From JAAZMI01 sp050948785 (lineage in GTDB: Bacteria > Bacillota > Dethiobacteria > DTU022 > UBA8154): 64,000 nucleotides of DNA. How positions within the stretch are numbered: the stretch's first letter is position 1; the number at the start of each line of letters is the position of its first letter. Positions 18,576-27,340 of this stretch are shown here, piece by piece. The notes beneath the pieces were generated by a model. It was given only the letters and a program-made list of their open reading frames with translations, did no database searches and was not told the DNA's origin. The position numbers and the translations under genes were made by a program. The DNA lies in the NCBI GenBank assembly GCA_050948785.1, contig JBMNEM010000003.1:1-64000 (forward strand). The letters are read 5' to 3'.

Positions 18576-19604
18576 ATGCAGGAAGCAAGTTACTATACCC
18601 GGCAGGGTGAAAAAATCTTGTGTGAACTTTGTCCCCAGGGATGCCGGCTTGAGGAAGGCCAGGAGGGAATCTGCGGCGTGCGCCGGGTAGAGGCGGGCAG
18701 GTTGGTGACCTCAAATTATGGTTTTTGCGCTTCTCTGGCCCTTGATCCCATCGAAAAAAAACCCCTTTACCATTTTTACCCCGGGTGGGAAATTCTTTCC
18801 CTGGGCACTACCGGCTGCAACCTGCACTGTTCTTTCTGTCAGAACTGGAGCCTGGCCCGGAATAAAATTGGGGAAAGAATGGAAGCCATTACTCCTACAG
18901 AGCTTTTGGCGGTTCTTCGGAGGCAGCCGGCCAGGGGACAGCTAGGGGTTGCCTATACATATAACGAGCCCACCGTATGGTATGAATTTGTCCGTGCTGC
19001 AGCCGAACTCATGGCGGAAAATGGTTACCGAAATGTTTTAGTCACCAACGGGCTGATCAAGGCGCAACCGCTAGGGGAGCTTTTGCCTTTTGTTCAGGCG
19101 CTGAATGTCGATGTCAAGGCTTTTCGGGAAAGCTTCTACCGCCGTTATTGCCGGGGCAAGGGATTTAAAGAAGTACTGCGCACTGTTGAGCAGTCTCTCC
19201 CTGTCTGCCATGTAGAGCTTACCTATCTGCTGATCCCCGGTTTAAACGACAGCCCGGAAGAAATAGAGGATTTTGTCCGTTGGGCAGCCTCTCTGGATCG
19301 GGAGATACCGGTTCACTTCAGCCGGTATTTTCCACAATACCGGCTCACTCTTCCCCCCACTCCCCTGGAAACCATGCAGCTGGCCTGGGAGACGGCCCGG
19401 GAGAAACTTGATTATGTCTATTTAGGCAACGTCTTGGATGATGAACGCAGTTCAACCTACTGCCCCTCCTGCCGGCAGCTTCTGATCAGCCGCGGGGGCT
19501 ACCGCCTGCTGAATGCCGGATTGGAGGGCAAATGTTGCAAAAAATGTGGTCATACTATCCGGCTGACTGGGCATATCTATGGAGAGGAGAGCGATGAAAA
19601 ATAA
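18576..19604 (+). CDS. amrS: AmmeMemoRadiSam radical SAM enzyme
   Basis: 342 residues, related to pyruvate formate-lyase activating enzymes. The radical SAM cluster motif CNLHCSFC is at residues 81-88. An N-terminal Cys pair motif CELCPQGC (16-23) and a C-terminal zinc-ribbon-like CPSCRQLL ... CCKKCGHTI are also seen. Fifteen bases separate it from the AMMECR1 gene, with GGTGGAGG ahead of the ATG. The three genes form the AmmeMemoRadiSam cassette, whose product is not known. Confidence 0.9.
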   Translation: MQEASYYTRQGEKILCELCPQGCRLEEGQEGICGVRRVEAGRLVTSNYGFCASLALDPIEKKPLYHFYPGWEILSLGTTGCNLHCSFCQNWSLARNKIGERMEAITPTELLAVLRRQPARGQLGVAYTYNEPTVWYEFVRAAAELMAENGYRNVLVTNGLIKAQPLGELLPFVQALNVDVKAFRESFYRRYCRGKGFKEVLRTVEQSLPVCHVELTYLLIPGLNDSPEEIEDFVRWAASLDREIPVHFSRYFPQYRLTLPPTPLETMQLAWETAREKLDYVYLGNVLDDERSSTYCPSCRQLLISRGGYRLLNAGLEGKCCKKCGHTIRLTGHIYGEESDEK

Positions 19605-19645
19605 GTAAACAAGTGAGCCGTTAGGGAGATAGCAGGTGTTTAAAA

Positions 19646-20986
19646 ATTATCGAAACAATCCTACATAAATTTTATAACGTCCTGATTGTTCTCCCTTTAA
19701 CCTTTGTCATTTTTGCTACAGGAGTTTTTCTTTCTTTACGGCTGCAATTCTTGCAGCTGAGGTACTTCTTTTTAATGCTGCGCTCTACCTTAGGTAGCCT
19801 GTTGGTAAAAAAGGACAAACTGCCGGCCGGAGAGATTACTCCTTTTCAAGCTCTTACCACTGCCCTGGCGGCTACCGTGGGAACGGGAAATATTGCCGGT
19901 GTGGCTACAGCTATATTTTTAGGGGGGCCCGGAGCTGTTTTCTGGATCTGGGTCTCTGCTTTTTTTGGTATGGCTACAAAATACAGTGAAATACTCCTGG
20001 CCGTGCATTACCGCACCAAAGTAAAAAGAGAAATTGTCGGCGGGCCGATGTACTACCTCGAAAGAGGGCTAAAGAGGCCTTTTTTAGCGGCTCTTTATGC
20101 TGTTTTTGGTTCCCTGGCGGCTTTTGGTATCGGCAACATGGTCCAGGCCAATTCCGTTGCCGATGCTGTGCAAGCCAGCTTTGGAGTTCCTGCCTATATC
20201 ACGGGCCTTTTATTGTCCTTTTTCAGCGCTCTGATTATCCTGGGGGGCATCAAGCGTATCGCCCGGGTTGCCTCGGCTGTGGTTCCCTTGATGGCTTTAT
20301 TTTACGTGGCAGCAAGCCTGATTATTCTCATCCTTTTCAGGCAGCAGCTTCCTGCGGCACTGGTCAATATTTTTGCCTCGGCTTTCAGGGGTCGGGCTGC
20401 GGTTGGCGGTTTTGCCGGGGCTACGATTCTTGGTGCCTGGCGCTATGGTATTGCCCGGGGAATATTTACGAACGAGGCCGGCCTGGGAAGTGCTTCTATT
20501 GCCCATGCCACGGCACGCACTCCTCATCCGGCCAGCCAGGGTATGTGGGGAGTAATGGAGGTTTTCATTGATACACATTTAATTTGCACCCTGACTGCCC
20601 TGGTTTTATTATCAACCGGCGCCTGGGAAACAGGGCTGGAAGGCGCTGCAATGGCCGTGGAAGCTTTTAACCGGGGTTTGCCCGGTAATGCAGGCCATTA
20701 TATGGTTTCATTCGGACTGATTTTTTTTGCTTTTTCCACGTTGCTCAGCTGGGCATACTATGGTGAAAAATGCCTGGAATACCTTTTGGGGAGCCGGGCT
20801 GTACGCTTTTATCGTCTATTATGGATCCTTTTTATATTTATCGGTGCAGTGAGCCGTCTGCAAGTGATTTGGGCTCTTGCGGATATATTAAATGGGCTGA
20901 TGGCTTTCCCCAACCTGGTTGGTCTTTTAGGTTTAAGCGGTGTGGTTTACAAAATTACAAAGGAGTTTTTTTACAGGCAGCATTAA
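19646..20986 (+). CDS. AGCS-family sodium:alanine/glycine symporter, non-canonical start
   Basis: A sodium:alanine symporter with the family core GEITPFQALTTALAATVGTGNIAGVATAI and GIFTNEAGLGSASIAHATA in several membrane segments; substrate probably alanine or glycine. The first ATG/GTG/TTG in frame is TTG at 19751, but in-frame sequence upstream of it encodes the usual first membrane helix (KFYNVLIVLPLTFVIFATG then VFLSLRLQFLQLR). Between the in-frame stop at 19622-19624 and that helix there is no ATG, GTG or TTG. The best candidate is ATT at 19646, seven bases after AGGTG. Either a rare ATT start or a recent point mutation. Confidence 0.8.
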   Translation: MIETILHKFYNVLIVLPLTFVIFATGVFLSLRLQFLQLRYFFLMLRSTLGSLLVKKDKLPAGEITPFQALTTALAATVGTGNIAGVATAIFLGGPGAVFWIWVSAFFGMATKYSEILLAVHYRTKVKREIVGGPMYYLERGLKRPFLAALYAVFGSLAAFGIGNMVQANSVADAVQASFGVPAYITGLLLSFFSALIILGGIKRIARVASAVVPLMALFYVAASLIILILFRQQLPAALVNIFASAFRGRAAVGGFAGATILGAWRYGIARGIFTNEAGLGSASIAHATARTPHPASQGMWGVMEVFIDTHLICTLTALVLLSTGAWETGLEGAAMAVEAFNRGLPGNAGHYMVSFGLIFFAFSTLLSWAYYGEKCLEYLLGSRAVRFYRLLWILFIFIGAVSRLQVIWALADILNGLMAFPNLVGLLGLSGVVYKITKEFFYRQH

Positions 20987-21073
20987 AAATCACTTAAGTA
21001 AAAGGAATTTAGAATAACCAAGTAGAATTTAAAAGTGTACAGTCAAGCTGGAAAATGGGGAGTTGGAGCGGTA

Positions 21074-21925
21074 ATGTGGGAGCAGATTCTTGCCGCCACC
21101 AGTCATCTTCATCTTGGATGGCGTGATATTATTGATATCCTTATTGTTACCTATATTTTTTACCGTGCTATTCTTATTATTAAGGGTACCCGGGCAGAAC
21201 AACTGGTCAAAGGACTGGTTATTTTGTTGATCGCCTGGGCGGGCAGCGGGATCCTCGGTTTAAGGACCTTTAACTGGCTTTTGCAGGGCTTAATGACCGT
21301 CGGCCTGATTGCTATCCCCATTATTTTTCAGCCAGAGCTGCGTAAAGCCTTGGAACAGCTGGGCCGGGGGAAATTATTTCAGAGCCCGCTGTATGAATTT
21401 GAGGATAATGATTCCTTTGGTGTGCTGGATGAACTTTTTAAAGCCATACCGGTTCTCATAAAAAAAAGAATTGGTGCACTTATTGTTCTGGAAAGGGAAA
21501 CAGGTTTAAAGGATATTATGGAAACAGGAATAAAAATTGAAGGTATCGTTACGGCGGAACTTTTAATCAATATTTTTATGCCCCGCAGCCCCCTGCATGA
21601 TGGCGCAGTCATTATTCGGGATAATGTTTTGGCGGCGGCAGGCTGTTTCCTGCCTTTTACGGAAAACCCCAATTTAAGCAAAGAACTAGGGGCAAGGCAC
21701 CGTGCCGCCATCGGGATTACGGAAGTTTCTGATGCTGTCACCGTGATTATCTCCGAAGAAACAGGGGTGATCTCCCTGGCCCATAATGGAAGATTGACCC
21801 GCTATTTGGACGAAAAAACGCTGCGCAGCACGCTACTAAACTATTATTTCAAAACTAAAAAGAGAAAAAGTTTCTCTAATTTATTTCCCTGGAGGTTTGG
21901 CGAACCCCATGAGGATGAGGTTTAA
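21074..21925 (+). CDS. cdaA: Diadenylate cyclase CdaA
   Basis: About 283 residues: three N-terminal membrane helices, then the DAC domain that makes c-di-AMP from two ATP. The DGA motif (PLHDGAVII) and the RHR motif (GARHRAAIG) are both intact. ATG at 21074 with GGAG ahead is preferred over the upstream in-frame GTG at 21035. It overlaps ybbR and is followed by glmM, the classic Firmicute cdaA-cdaR-glmM arrangement that ties c-di-AMP to cell-wall precursor supply. Confidence 0.95.
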   Translation: MWEQILAATSHLHLGWRDIIDILIVTYIFYRAILIIKGTRAEQLVKGLVILLIAWAGSGILGLRTFNWLLQGLMTVGLIAIPIIFQPELRKALEQLGRGKLFQSPLYEFEDNDSFGVLDELFKAIPVLIKKRIGALIVLERETGLKDIMETGIKIEGIVTAELLINIFMPRSPLHDGAVIIRDNVLAAAGCFLPFTENPNLSKELGARHRAAIGITEVSDAVTVIISEETGVISLAHNGRLTRYLDEKTLRSTLLNYYFKTKKRKSFSNLFPWRFGEPHEDEV

Positions 21926-22838
21926 ATTTACAGAAAACCCCAACTTTACAAAAATTCTTTCCCTTTTTCTGGCTTTGATTATGTGGTTTATCGTTACGGG
22001 AAACAAGCGGGATGCCCTTGGCCTGGAAGTACGCCAAACTTTTACCAATATCCCCCTTTATTACCGCAACCTTGGACAGGATCTGGTCGTCATGGAACTG
22101 GAGGAAAGTATCACTCTTTCTCTACAGGGTACCCCGCAGGCCTTTGATGGATTAACACCGGCTGACCTGGAAGCATATGTTGATCTCAACGGTAAGCGAA
22201 AAGGGCGCCATGAGCTGCGTGTGTATGCTGTGGCGCCCCCAGGGGTGGGTATCGTGAGCATTGCCCCGGCCAGAGTGAGTGTTCTTTTAGAGGATTTGGT
22301 TACTAGGCAGATGTCCGTGGAAAGCAGTCTGCTGGGGCACCCTGCCGGCGGTATGATCATTGAAGAGATCAACTTTACTCCCCAGGAAGTATTTATCAAA
22401 GGCCCCCGGCAGAAGGCCGATCTTGTGCAAAAGGTTGTTTTTCATTTGGAGGTTAACGATGCCAGGGGAAGTATCGTGAGCAGTGCCAAGCTTTATCCTG
22501 TAGACAGCCGGGGGAGTATTGTTCCGGAAGTGACCGTGACGCCCGACCTTGCGGAGGTAGTTGTAAACCTTGGCCTGCCTCAAAAAGACCTGCCGGTGAA
22601 AGCTGTTTTTAAAAACAACGGTAAAAGTGTAGAGAAATCTATTATTGAGCCCTCTGTAATCAAAGTAAAGGGGCCGCAGGATCTTTTGGCGGAGACATCT
22701 TATCTTCTTACGGAGGAGATTGATTTAACCAGGAATCGTCCTACTGTTTTTTCCGTTGAAGTCCCCCTGGTATTCCCGGAAGGTATTCTTCCCGAAAAAA
22801 TTGAAACTGTCAGGGTGCAGGTCTTTTTGACCGATTGA
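21909..22838 (+). CDS. cdaR: YbbR-domain protein (CdaR), regulator of CdaA
   Basis: About 309 residues: a short basic N-terminus, one membrane helix (ILSLFLALIMWFIV) and then repeated YbbR beta domains outside the membrane, three recognisable by the recurring pattern VxVxGP or VxVKGPQ. CdaR binds and modulates CdaA. The start overlaps the end of cdaA by 17 bases, with GGAGG just upstream, so translation is coupled. ATG at 21915 is an equally possible start. Confidence 0.9.
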   Translation: MRMRFKFTENPNFTKILSLFLALIMWFIVTGNKRDALGLEVRQTFTNIPLYYRNLGQDLVVMELEESITLSLQGTPQAFDGLTPADLEAYVDLNGKRKGRHELRVYAVAPPGVGIVSIAPARVSVLLEDLVTRQMSVESSLLGHPAGGMIIEEINFTPQEVFIKGPRQKADLVQKVVFHLEVNDARGSIVSSAKLYPVDSRGSIVPEVTVTPDLAEVVVNLGLPQKDLPVKAVFKNNGKSVEKSIIEPSVIKVKGPQDLLAETSYLLTEEIDLTRNRPTVFSVEVPLVFPEGILPEKIETVRVQVFLTD

Positions 22839-22958
22839 TTGGCAGGCGTGTTTAAGTAAAAAGGAACAAGCCCGAAATTCGTTATTCGATATATTGCTTA
22901 ACCGGGTGTAAAAATTAATTTCATAAAATTTATTACTGCTAAAATGAAGGTGAGCTTG

Positions 22959-24320
22959 ATGGGAAAATTATTTGGAACTGATGGAATCCGCGGGGTAGCC
23001 AACCAGGAGTTAACCCCCGAGTTGGCTTTTAAGATGGGTCGTATTGTAGCCTTTTTATTGGGTAGTGAGGGGCCCCCTCCGCATACTCGTCGCCGCTTTT
23101 TTTTACTGGGCCGTGATACCCGCCTTTCCGGGAGTATGCTGGAAGGGGCGCTGACAGCCGGTATTACCTCGACCGGTATGGATGTACAACTTTTAGGAGT
23201 ACTATCGACCCCGGCGGTAGCTTATTTAAGTGCGCGTCTGGGGGCCGCGGGAGCAGTGATGATCTCCGCTTCGCATAATCCGGTTGGAGACAACGGCTTA
23301 AAATTTTTTAATGGGCAAGGCTTTAAACTCCGCTCGGAACAAGAAAAAGAGGCGGAAAAGCTCTATTTTCAGGAAGAAGATCCCTCTCCCCGTCCAACAG
23401 GTATGGATATCGGGCGTTCTTGGCATGCCGAAGAAGCTTTGGAGGACTATCTTTCTTTTATGAAAAAAAATGCCCCTCCTTTACAAGATCTACGGATTGT
23501 TCTGGACTGCGCCAACGGTTCTCTTGCAGGGATCGCTCCTTCATTTTTCCGGGAACTGGGGGCGGAGGTTTTTCCCTATAACAGCATCCCCGATGGAGAA
23601 AAAATAAATGTAAACTGTGGTTCAACAAATCCCTCTTTGCTCCAGGAGGCCGTCCGGGAAAAAAGAGCCCACCTGGGACTGGCTTTTGATGGGGACGGGG
23701 ACCGCCTCATTGCTGTAGACGAAAAGGGAGAGGTGGTCGATGGGGACGCCATTATGGCTGTCTGTGCCTCCTACCTCAAAGAAAAAAACCGGCTGCGCGG
23801 CAATAAAATTGTGGCTACAGTATTGAGCAATGGCGGCCTGGATCTGGCCGGGGCAGAAAAAGGCTTTGCTGTCCTGCGCACCAAGGTGGGAGACCGTTAT
23901 GTTTTTGAGGAAATGCAGCGCGGCGGTTATGTTTTAGGTGGAGAACAATCAGGACATATCATCTTTGGTGATCTGCTTCCCACAGGGGACGGGCTTTTAA
24001 CCTCCCTGCAGCTTCTTCGGGTCATGGTGGAGAAAAGCGCTCCTCTCTCCAGCTTGGCGGCGATCATGATACGCCTGCCCCAGCTGCAGGTTAATTGCCC
24101 GGTTGAGAACAAAAGCGGGTGGGAAACAAACCCACGCATAAACGCCTCCATCAAACAGGTGGGGGAAAAGCTCGGCAACAAGGGAAGGGTTTTGGTTCGG
24201 GCTTCCGGGACGGAGCCGCTGATCCGCATTATGCTGGAGGGTCAAAATGATACCCTTTTACAAGAACTTTCCCAGGTGCTGGCCAAAGTCATTAAACAGG
24301 AAATGGGTGCTCTGTCCTGA
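22959..24320 (+). CDS. glmM: Phosphoglucosamine mutase
   Basis: About 453 residues converting glucosamine-6-P to glucosamine-1-P for UDP-GlcNAc. Seen: MGKLFGTDGIRG at the start, the phosphoserine loop ISASHNPVGDNG, metal-binding DGDGDR, sugar-specificity GGEQSGH and phosphate-binding RASGTEPLIR. The ATG at 22959, six bases after AAGGTGA, is used rather than the one five codons upstream, since it puts MGKLFGTDG at the terminus as usual. Known to be inhibited by CdaA contact in other Firmicutes. Confidence 0.95.
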   Translation: MGKLFGTDGIRGVANQELTPELAFKMGRIVAFLLGSEGPPPHTRRRFFLLGRDTRLSGSMLEGALTAGITSTGMDVQLLGVLSTPAVAYLSARLGAAGAVMISASHNPVGDNGLKFFNGQGFKLRSEQEKEAEKLYFQEEDPSPRPTGMDIGRSWHAEEALEDYLSFMKKNAPPLQDLRIVLDCANGSLAGIAPSFFRELGAEVFPYNSIPDGEKINVNCGSTNPSLLQEAVREKRAHLGLAFDGDGDRLIAVDEKGEVVDGDAIMAVCASYLKEKNRLRGNKIVATVLSNGGLDLAGAEKGFAVLRTKVGDRYVFEEMQRGGYVLGGEQSGHIIFGDLLPTGDGLLTSLQLLRVMVEKSAPLSSLAAIMIRLPQLQVNCPVENKSGWETNPRINASIKQVGEKLGNKGRVLVRASGTEPLIRIMLEGQNDTLLQELSQVLAKVIKQEMGALS

Positions 24321-24521
24321 AAAGGCAAAGCTGTTGATATATTTTCTCCCGAAACAAACTCATCTGCTGGTGATGTCATGCCTTAATTGCTAAAATATTA
24401 GTGTTTTAAGCGCAGTATGAGGAAATCCTGTCATTTTTATGAAGAGCTTGGGACTATCAGTGCCAGCTGTCCAACTGTAGAAATAAAAAATAAGCAAGTC
24501 TAGAAAACCGGAGGATTAAAA

Positions 24522-26351
24522 ATGTCTGGAATTGTTGGTTACATAGGGAAAAGGCAAGCTTACCCACTTCTCATTGCGGGTTTGCATAAACTGGAATACA
24601 AGGGGTACGATTCGACCGGGATCGCTTTGCAGGGCTCGGACGGTATAAATATTATCAAGACTAAAGGGAAAATTTCCGGCCTGGAGGAGAAAGTGGGGGA
24701 GAGCCCTCCGGTAGGAAACGCGGGGTTTGGTCATCTCCGCTGGGCCACACACGGGGCTCCCTCCGAGGTTAATGCTCATCCCCATAGCGCCTGCTCTGAT
24801 GATTTTGCCCTCGTGCATAACGGCATTATCGAAAACTACCTTCCTCTGCGCCGCTGGCTGGAAGATGAAGGACACCGTTTTGCCTCCGAAACCGATACAG
24901 AAGTGCTCGCGCACCTCATTGAGCATTACTATCAGGGAGACTTGCTGCAAAGTGTACAGGAGGCACTTAAAAAGGTCACCGGTTCCTTCGCCCTGATTGC
25001 CATCTGCCGGGGGGAAAAGGACAGGCTGGTCTGTGCTCGTAAGGATACTCCATTGATGATCGGGTTGGGAGAGACAGAAAATTTTATCAGTTCTGATCTT
25101 GCGGCTCTTTTACACCATACCCGCAAAATCCATATCCTCGAAAACGGGGAGACAGCTCTTGTCACCACCTCTGCTGTAAAAATATTTAACACGGATTGTA
25201 CCGTGCTGCAAAAGAGAGCCCAGGAAATTACCTGGGATGTTACTTCTGCTGAAAAAGGCGGTTACGAACATTTTATGCTCAAAGAGATCATGGAGCAGCC
25301 ACAGGCCCTGCGGGAGACGATGCGCGGACGGCTGCTGGATGGGGGTAAAGAAATCAACCTTGCCGAATTAAACTTTACTTCCAAGGAGATCAAGGATATC
25401 TCCAAAATATATATTGTGGCCTGCGGCACGGCTTATCATGCCGGCCTGGTGGGCAAGTATCTTATGGAAAAAGTATTGCGTCTCCCGGTAGAGGTTGATG
25501 TGGCCTCGGAATTTCGTTACCGGGACCCCCTATTGTGTGAAAAGACCTTGGTTATTGTCATCAGCCAGTCCGGAGAGACGGCGGATACCCTGGCTGCCCT
25601 CAGGCTGGCCCGGGTAAAGGGCCACCAGGTACTGGCCATTACCAATGTTGTAGGCAGCTCCGTGGCACGGGAAGCCGATAAAGTGCTTTTTACCTGGGCC
25701 GGCCCGGAGATTGCGGTTGCTTCTACCAAGGCCTATCTTACACAGCTTCTTTCCCTTTACATGCTTACCCTCTACCTGGCCCAAGAGCGGGGCGTTCTGG
25801 AACAGGAGCGCCTGGAAAAAATCGGGGAAGCCCTTTTTGGCCTCCCGGCCCAGGTGGAAAATATTTTAAGCCGGGAAAAAGAGATCCCGGAGATAGCCGG
25901 CTACCTGAGCGGCTGGGAAAGCACTTTTTTTATTGGCCGTAACCTGGACTTTGCCGTAGCCCTGGAAGGAGCCCTGAAGCTGAAGGAGATCTCCTATATT
26001 CATGCGGAAGCCTATGCCGCCGGTGAGCTGAAACACGGCACCTTGGCCCTCATTGTCGAGGGAATACCTGTTGTAGCCCTGGCTACTCAGAAAGCTGTCC
26101 TGGAAAAATCCCTGAGTAATATCAAAGAAATCAAGGCTCGGGGAGGCTATGTGCTCTGCTTTGTTCAGGAAGGCATGGAGGCCCTGCAAAATGAAGTGGA
26201 CAGCATCTTTTACCTGCCCTCCACAGAAGACATTTTCCTGCCCATGCTGGCGGTCATCCCCTTGCAGCTTTTGGCCTATTATACCGCCGTGGCCCGCGGC
26301 TGTCCCGTGGATAACCCCCGCAACCTGACCAAAAGCGTGACTGTGGAGTAA
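24522..26351 (+). CDS. glmS: Glucosamine-6-P synthase GlmS with Ser in place of the catalytic Cys
   Basis: 609 residues with the full GlmS layout: class II glutamine amidotransferase domain (residues 1-240, with RWATHG, HNGIIENY) and two SIS domains (VACGTAYHAGL, SQSGETADTLAAL, and the C-terminal NPRNLTKSVTVE). The family starts MCGIVGYIG, and the Cys exposed after Met removal is the glutaminase nucleophile. Here codon 2 is TCT (Ser), giving MSGIVGYIG. Glutamine hydrolysis should be lost or very weak, leaving ammonia-dependent synthesis, unless this is a base error. The ribosome site GGAGG is strong. No glmS ribozyme is visible upstream. Confidence 0.9.
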   Translation: MSGIVGYIGKRQAYPLLIAGLHKLEYKGYDSTGIALQGSDGINIIKTKGKISGLEEKVGESPPVGNAGFGHLRWATHGAPSEVNAHPHSACSDDFALVHNGIIENYLPLRRWLEDEGHRFASETDTEVLAHLIEHYYQGDLLQSVQEALKKVTGSFALIAICRGEKDRLVCARKDTPLMIGLGETENFISSDLAALLHHTRKIHILENGETALVTTSAVKIFNTDCTVLQKRAQEITWDVTSAEKGGYEHFMLKEIMEQPQALRETMRGRLLDGGKEINLAELNFTSKEIKDISKIYIVACGTAYHAGLVGKYLMEKVLRLPVEVDVASEFRYRDPLLCEKTLVIVISQSGETADTLAALRLARVKGHQVLAITNVVGSSVAREADKVLFTWAGPEIAVASTKAYLTQLLSLYMLTLYLAQERGVLEQERLEKIGEALFGLPAQVENILSREKEIPEIAGYLSGWESTFFIGRNLDFAVALEGALKLKEISYIHAEAYAAGELKHGTLALIVEGIPVVALATQKAVLEKSLSNIKEIKARGGYVLCFVQEGMEALQNEVDSIFYLPSTEDIFLPMLAVIPLQLLAYYTAVARGCPVDNPRNLTKSVTVE

Positions 26352-26435
26352 GGAGCAAAGGATGGAAATGCTTGTTGTCCAGTAATAATAAAGAAGTATA
26401 CTAAACAATAAAGTTGTAAATTGAATAATAAACTT

Positions 26436-26616
26436 GTTGACTAGGTAACCATTTTATGGCTGTGGATTCGATGGATAACCGCCAGATGTAGGGTTGCCAA
26501 GCCCCACAACAACTACCAAGATAAAAGTTTAAAACCGTTTAAACGGCTTAAATGGCGCTTTTATTTAGAAGGCGGAGTTAATTAAATATCGTCATCAACC
26601 CTATTCCCTAGTCAAC
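26436..26616. repeat. Nested-palindrome element, possible MITE or structured RNA
   Basis: Outer perfect 10-bp inverted repeat GTTGACTAGG (26436-26445) / CCTAGTCAAC (26607-26616). Inside it an 8-bp pair TAGGGTTG (26489-26496) / CAACCCTA (26596-26603), and inside that an imperfect hairpin around the palindrome CCGTTTAAACGG with flanking GATAAAAG / CTTTTATT. No clear target-site duplication flanks it and it holds no gene. Could be a MITE or IS remnant or an RNA fold. Confidence 0.45.
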
Positions 26617-26639
26617 ATGAAAGGTTATGGGGATATGAT

Positions 26640-26792
26640 ATGGTAATCATGAGTATGAAATTATATGAAGAAAAGATGTTTATGCTTGATGTATATGGCA
26701 AGCTTATTGCGGCAGAGGAACAAATAACGGAAGGCAAAGTGCTTGATGGGGATACTTCACTAAAGACAATAAGAGAAAAATACAGTGTATAG
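26640..26792 (+). pseudogene. Truncated Phd/RelB-type antitoxin remnant
   Basis: A 50-codon frame whose second half (VYGKLIAAEEQ..., then GKVLDGDTSLKTIREKYSV) matches the C-terminal toxin-neutralising part of Phd/RelB antitoxins; the N-terminal DNA-binding half is missing. Directly after the stop, continuing in frame, IEVSIKLFHKKINRKAA resembles the start of a RelE/ParE toxin but soon stops. Probably a dead toxin-antitoxin pair. A very short living antitoxin is less likely. Confidence 0.45.
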
Positions 26793-26916
26793 ATTGAAGT
26801 TTCGATAAAATTGTTTCATAAAAAGATCAATCGCAAGGCGGCTCAATAGAAGTTGGTCAGAATGTAGAAAGGCATTATATATCAACGGTTTGAAGGTTTT
26901 AGATTAGAATAAAGTA

Positions 26917-26954
26917 AAGGTGCTATCCCTTAGTTTTTTGAGGGGTAGCACCTT
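26917..26954 (+). terminator. Terminator-like hairpin before transporter operon
   Basis: Strong stem AAGGTGCTATCCCT / AGGGGTAGCACCTT with a 10-base loop (one wobble). No long U tract follows. It would insulate the transporter operon from upstream transcription. Confidence 0.55.
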
Positions 26955-27340
26955 GTGTCTTATTAAAAAGCGGTATTACGCTTCATGGAAAATCAGAACT
27001 TCAAAGCTTTAAGCTGTCTGAAAAAATATTTTTTGTATGGCAGGAATAATGTTTCTGCATATAGAATATCAAAGAGAAGTATGTTACCAAACATAGCAAT
27101 AGTAACACGCAAGCAAACGGGGCCAAGCTTAACCCCCTTTGTTTTCGTTCATGGTAACACCAATATTAAATTAGTGCCGCTTGTAGTTTGCCTGGACTGC
27201 TTTGATGATTATTCCAGGATTATGATAGATGTTTAAGGGCTTCCACCTGTGCTTCAAGATGTTGATTCAGGGCGGCAAGCGTTATAGTCCAAAGGTAACG
27301 CTTTTTCAAGAAATACAATAATTGTAAATGGAGGAAGCAA

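Larger units (their letters stand above)
26352..27340. other. Intergenic accessory stretch without an intact gene
   Basis: Nearly 1 kb between glmS and the transporter operon. It holds a nested-palindrome element, a toxin-antitoxin remnant and a terminator (all listed separately). An 83-codon frame at 26985-27236 has no ribosome site and no recognisable motif, so I do not call it. Confidence 0.5.

Noticed and set aside
24321..24521. glmS ribozyme upstream of glmS
   Set aside because: The 200-base leader lacks the recognisable glmS ribozyme core and cleavage-site context; I see only an ordinary leader with GGAGG.
26436..26616. Integron attC site
   Set aside because: The outer repeat does not fit the GTTRRRY / RYYYAAC core pattern.
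26985..27236. 83-codon open frame as a gene
   Set aside because: No ribosome site, no motif, odd composition, and it lies in decayed DNA.
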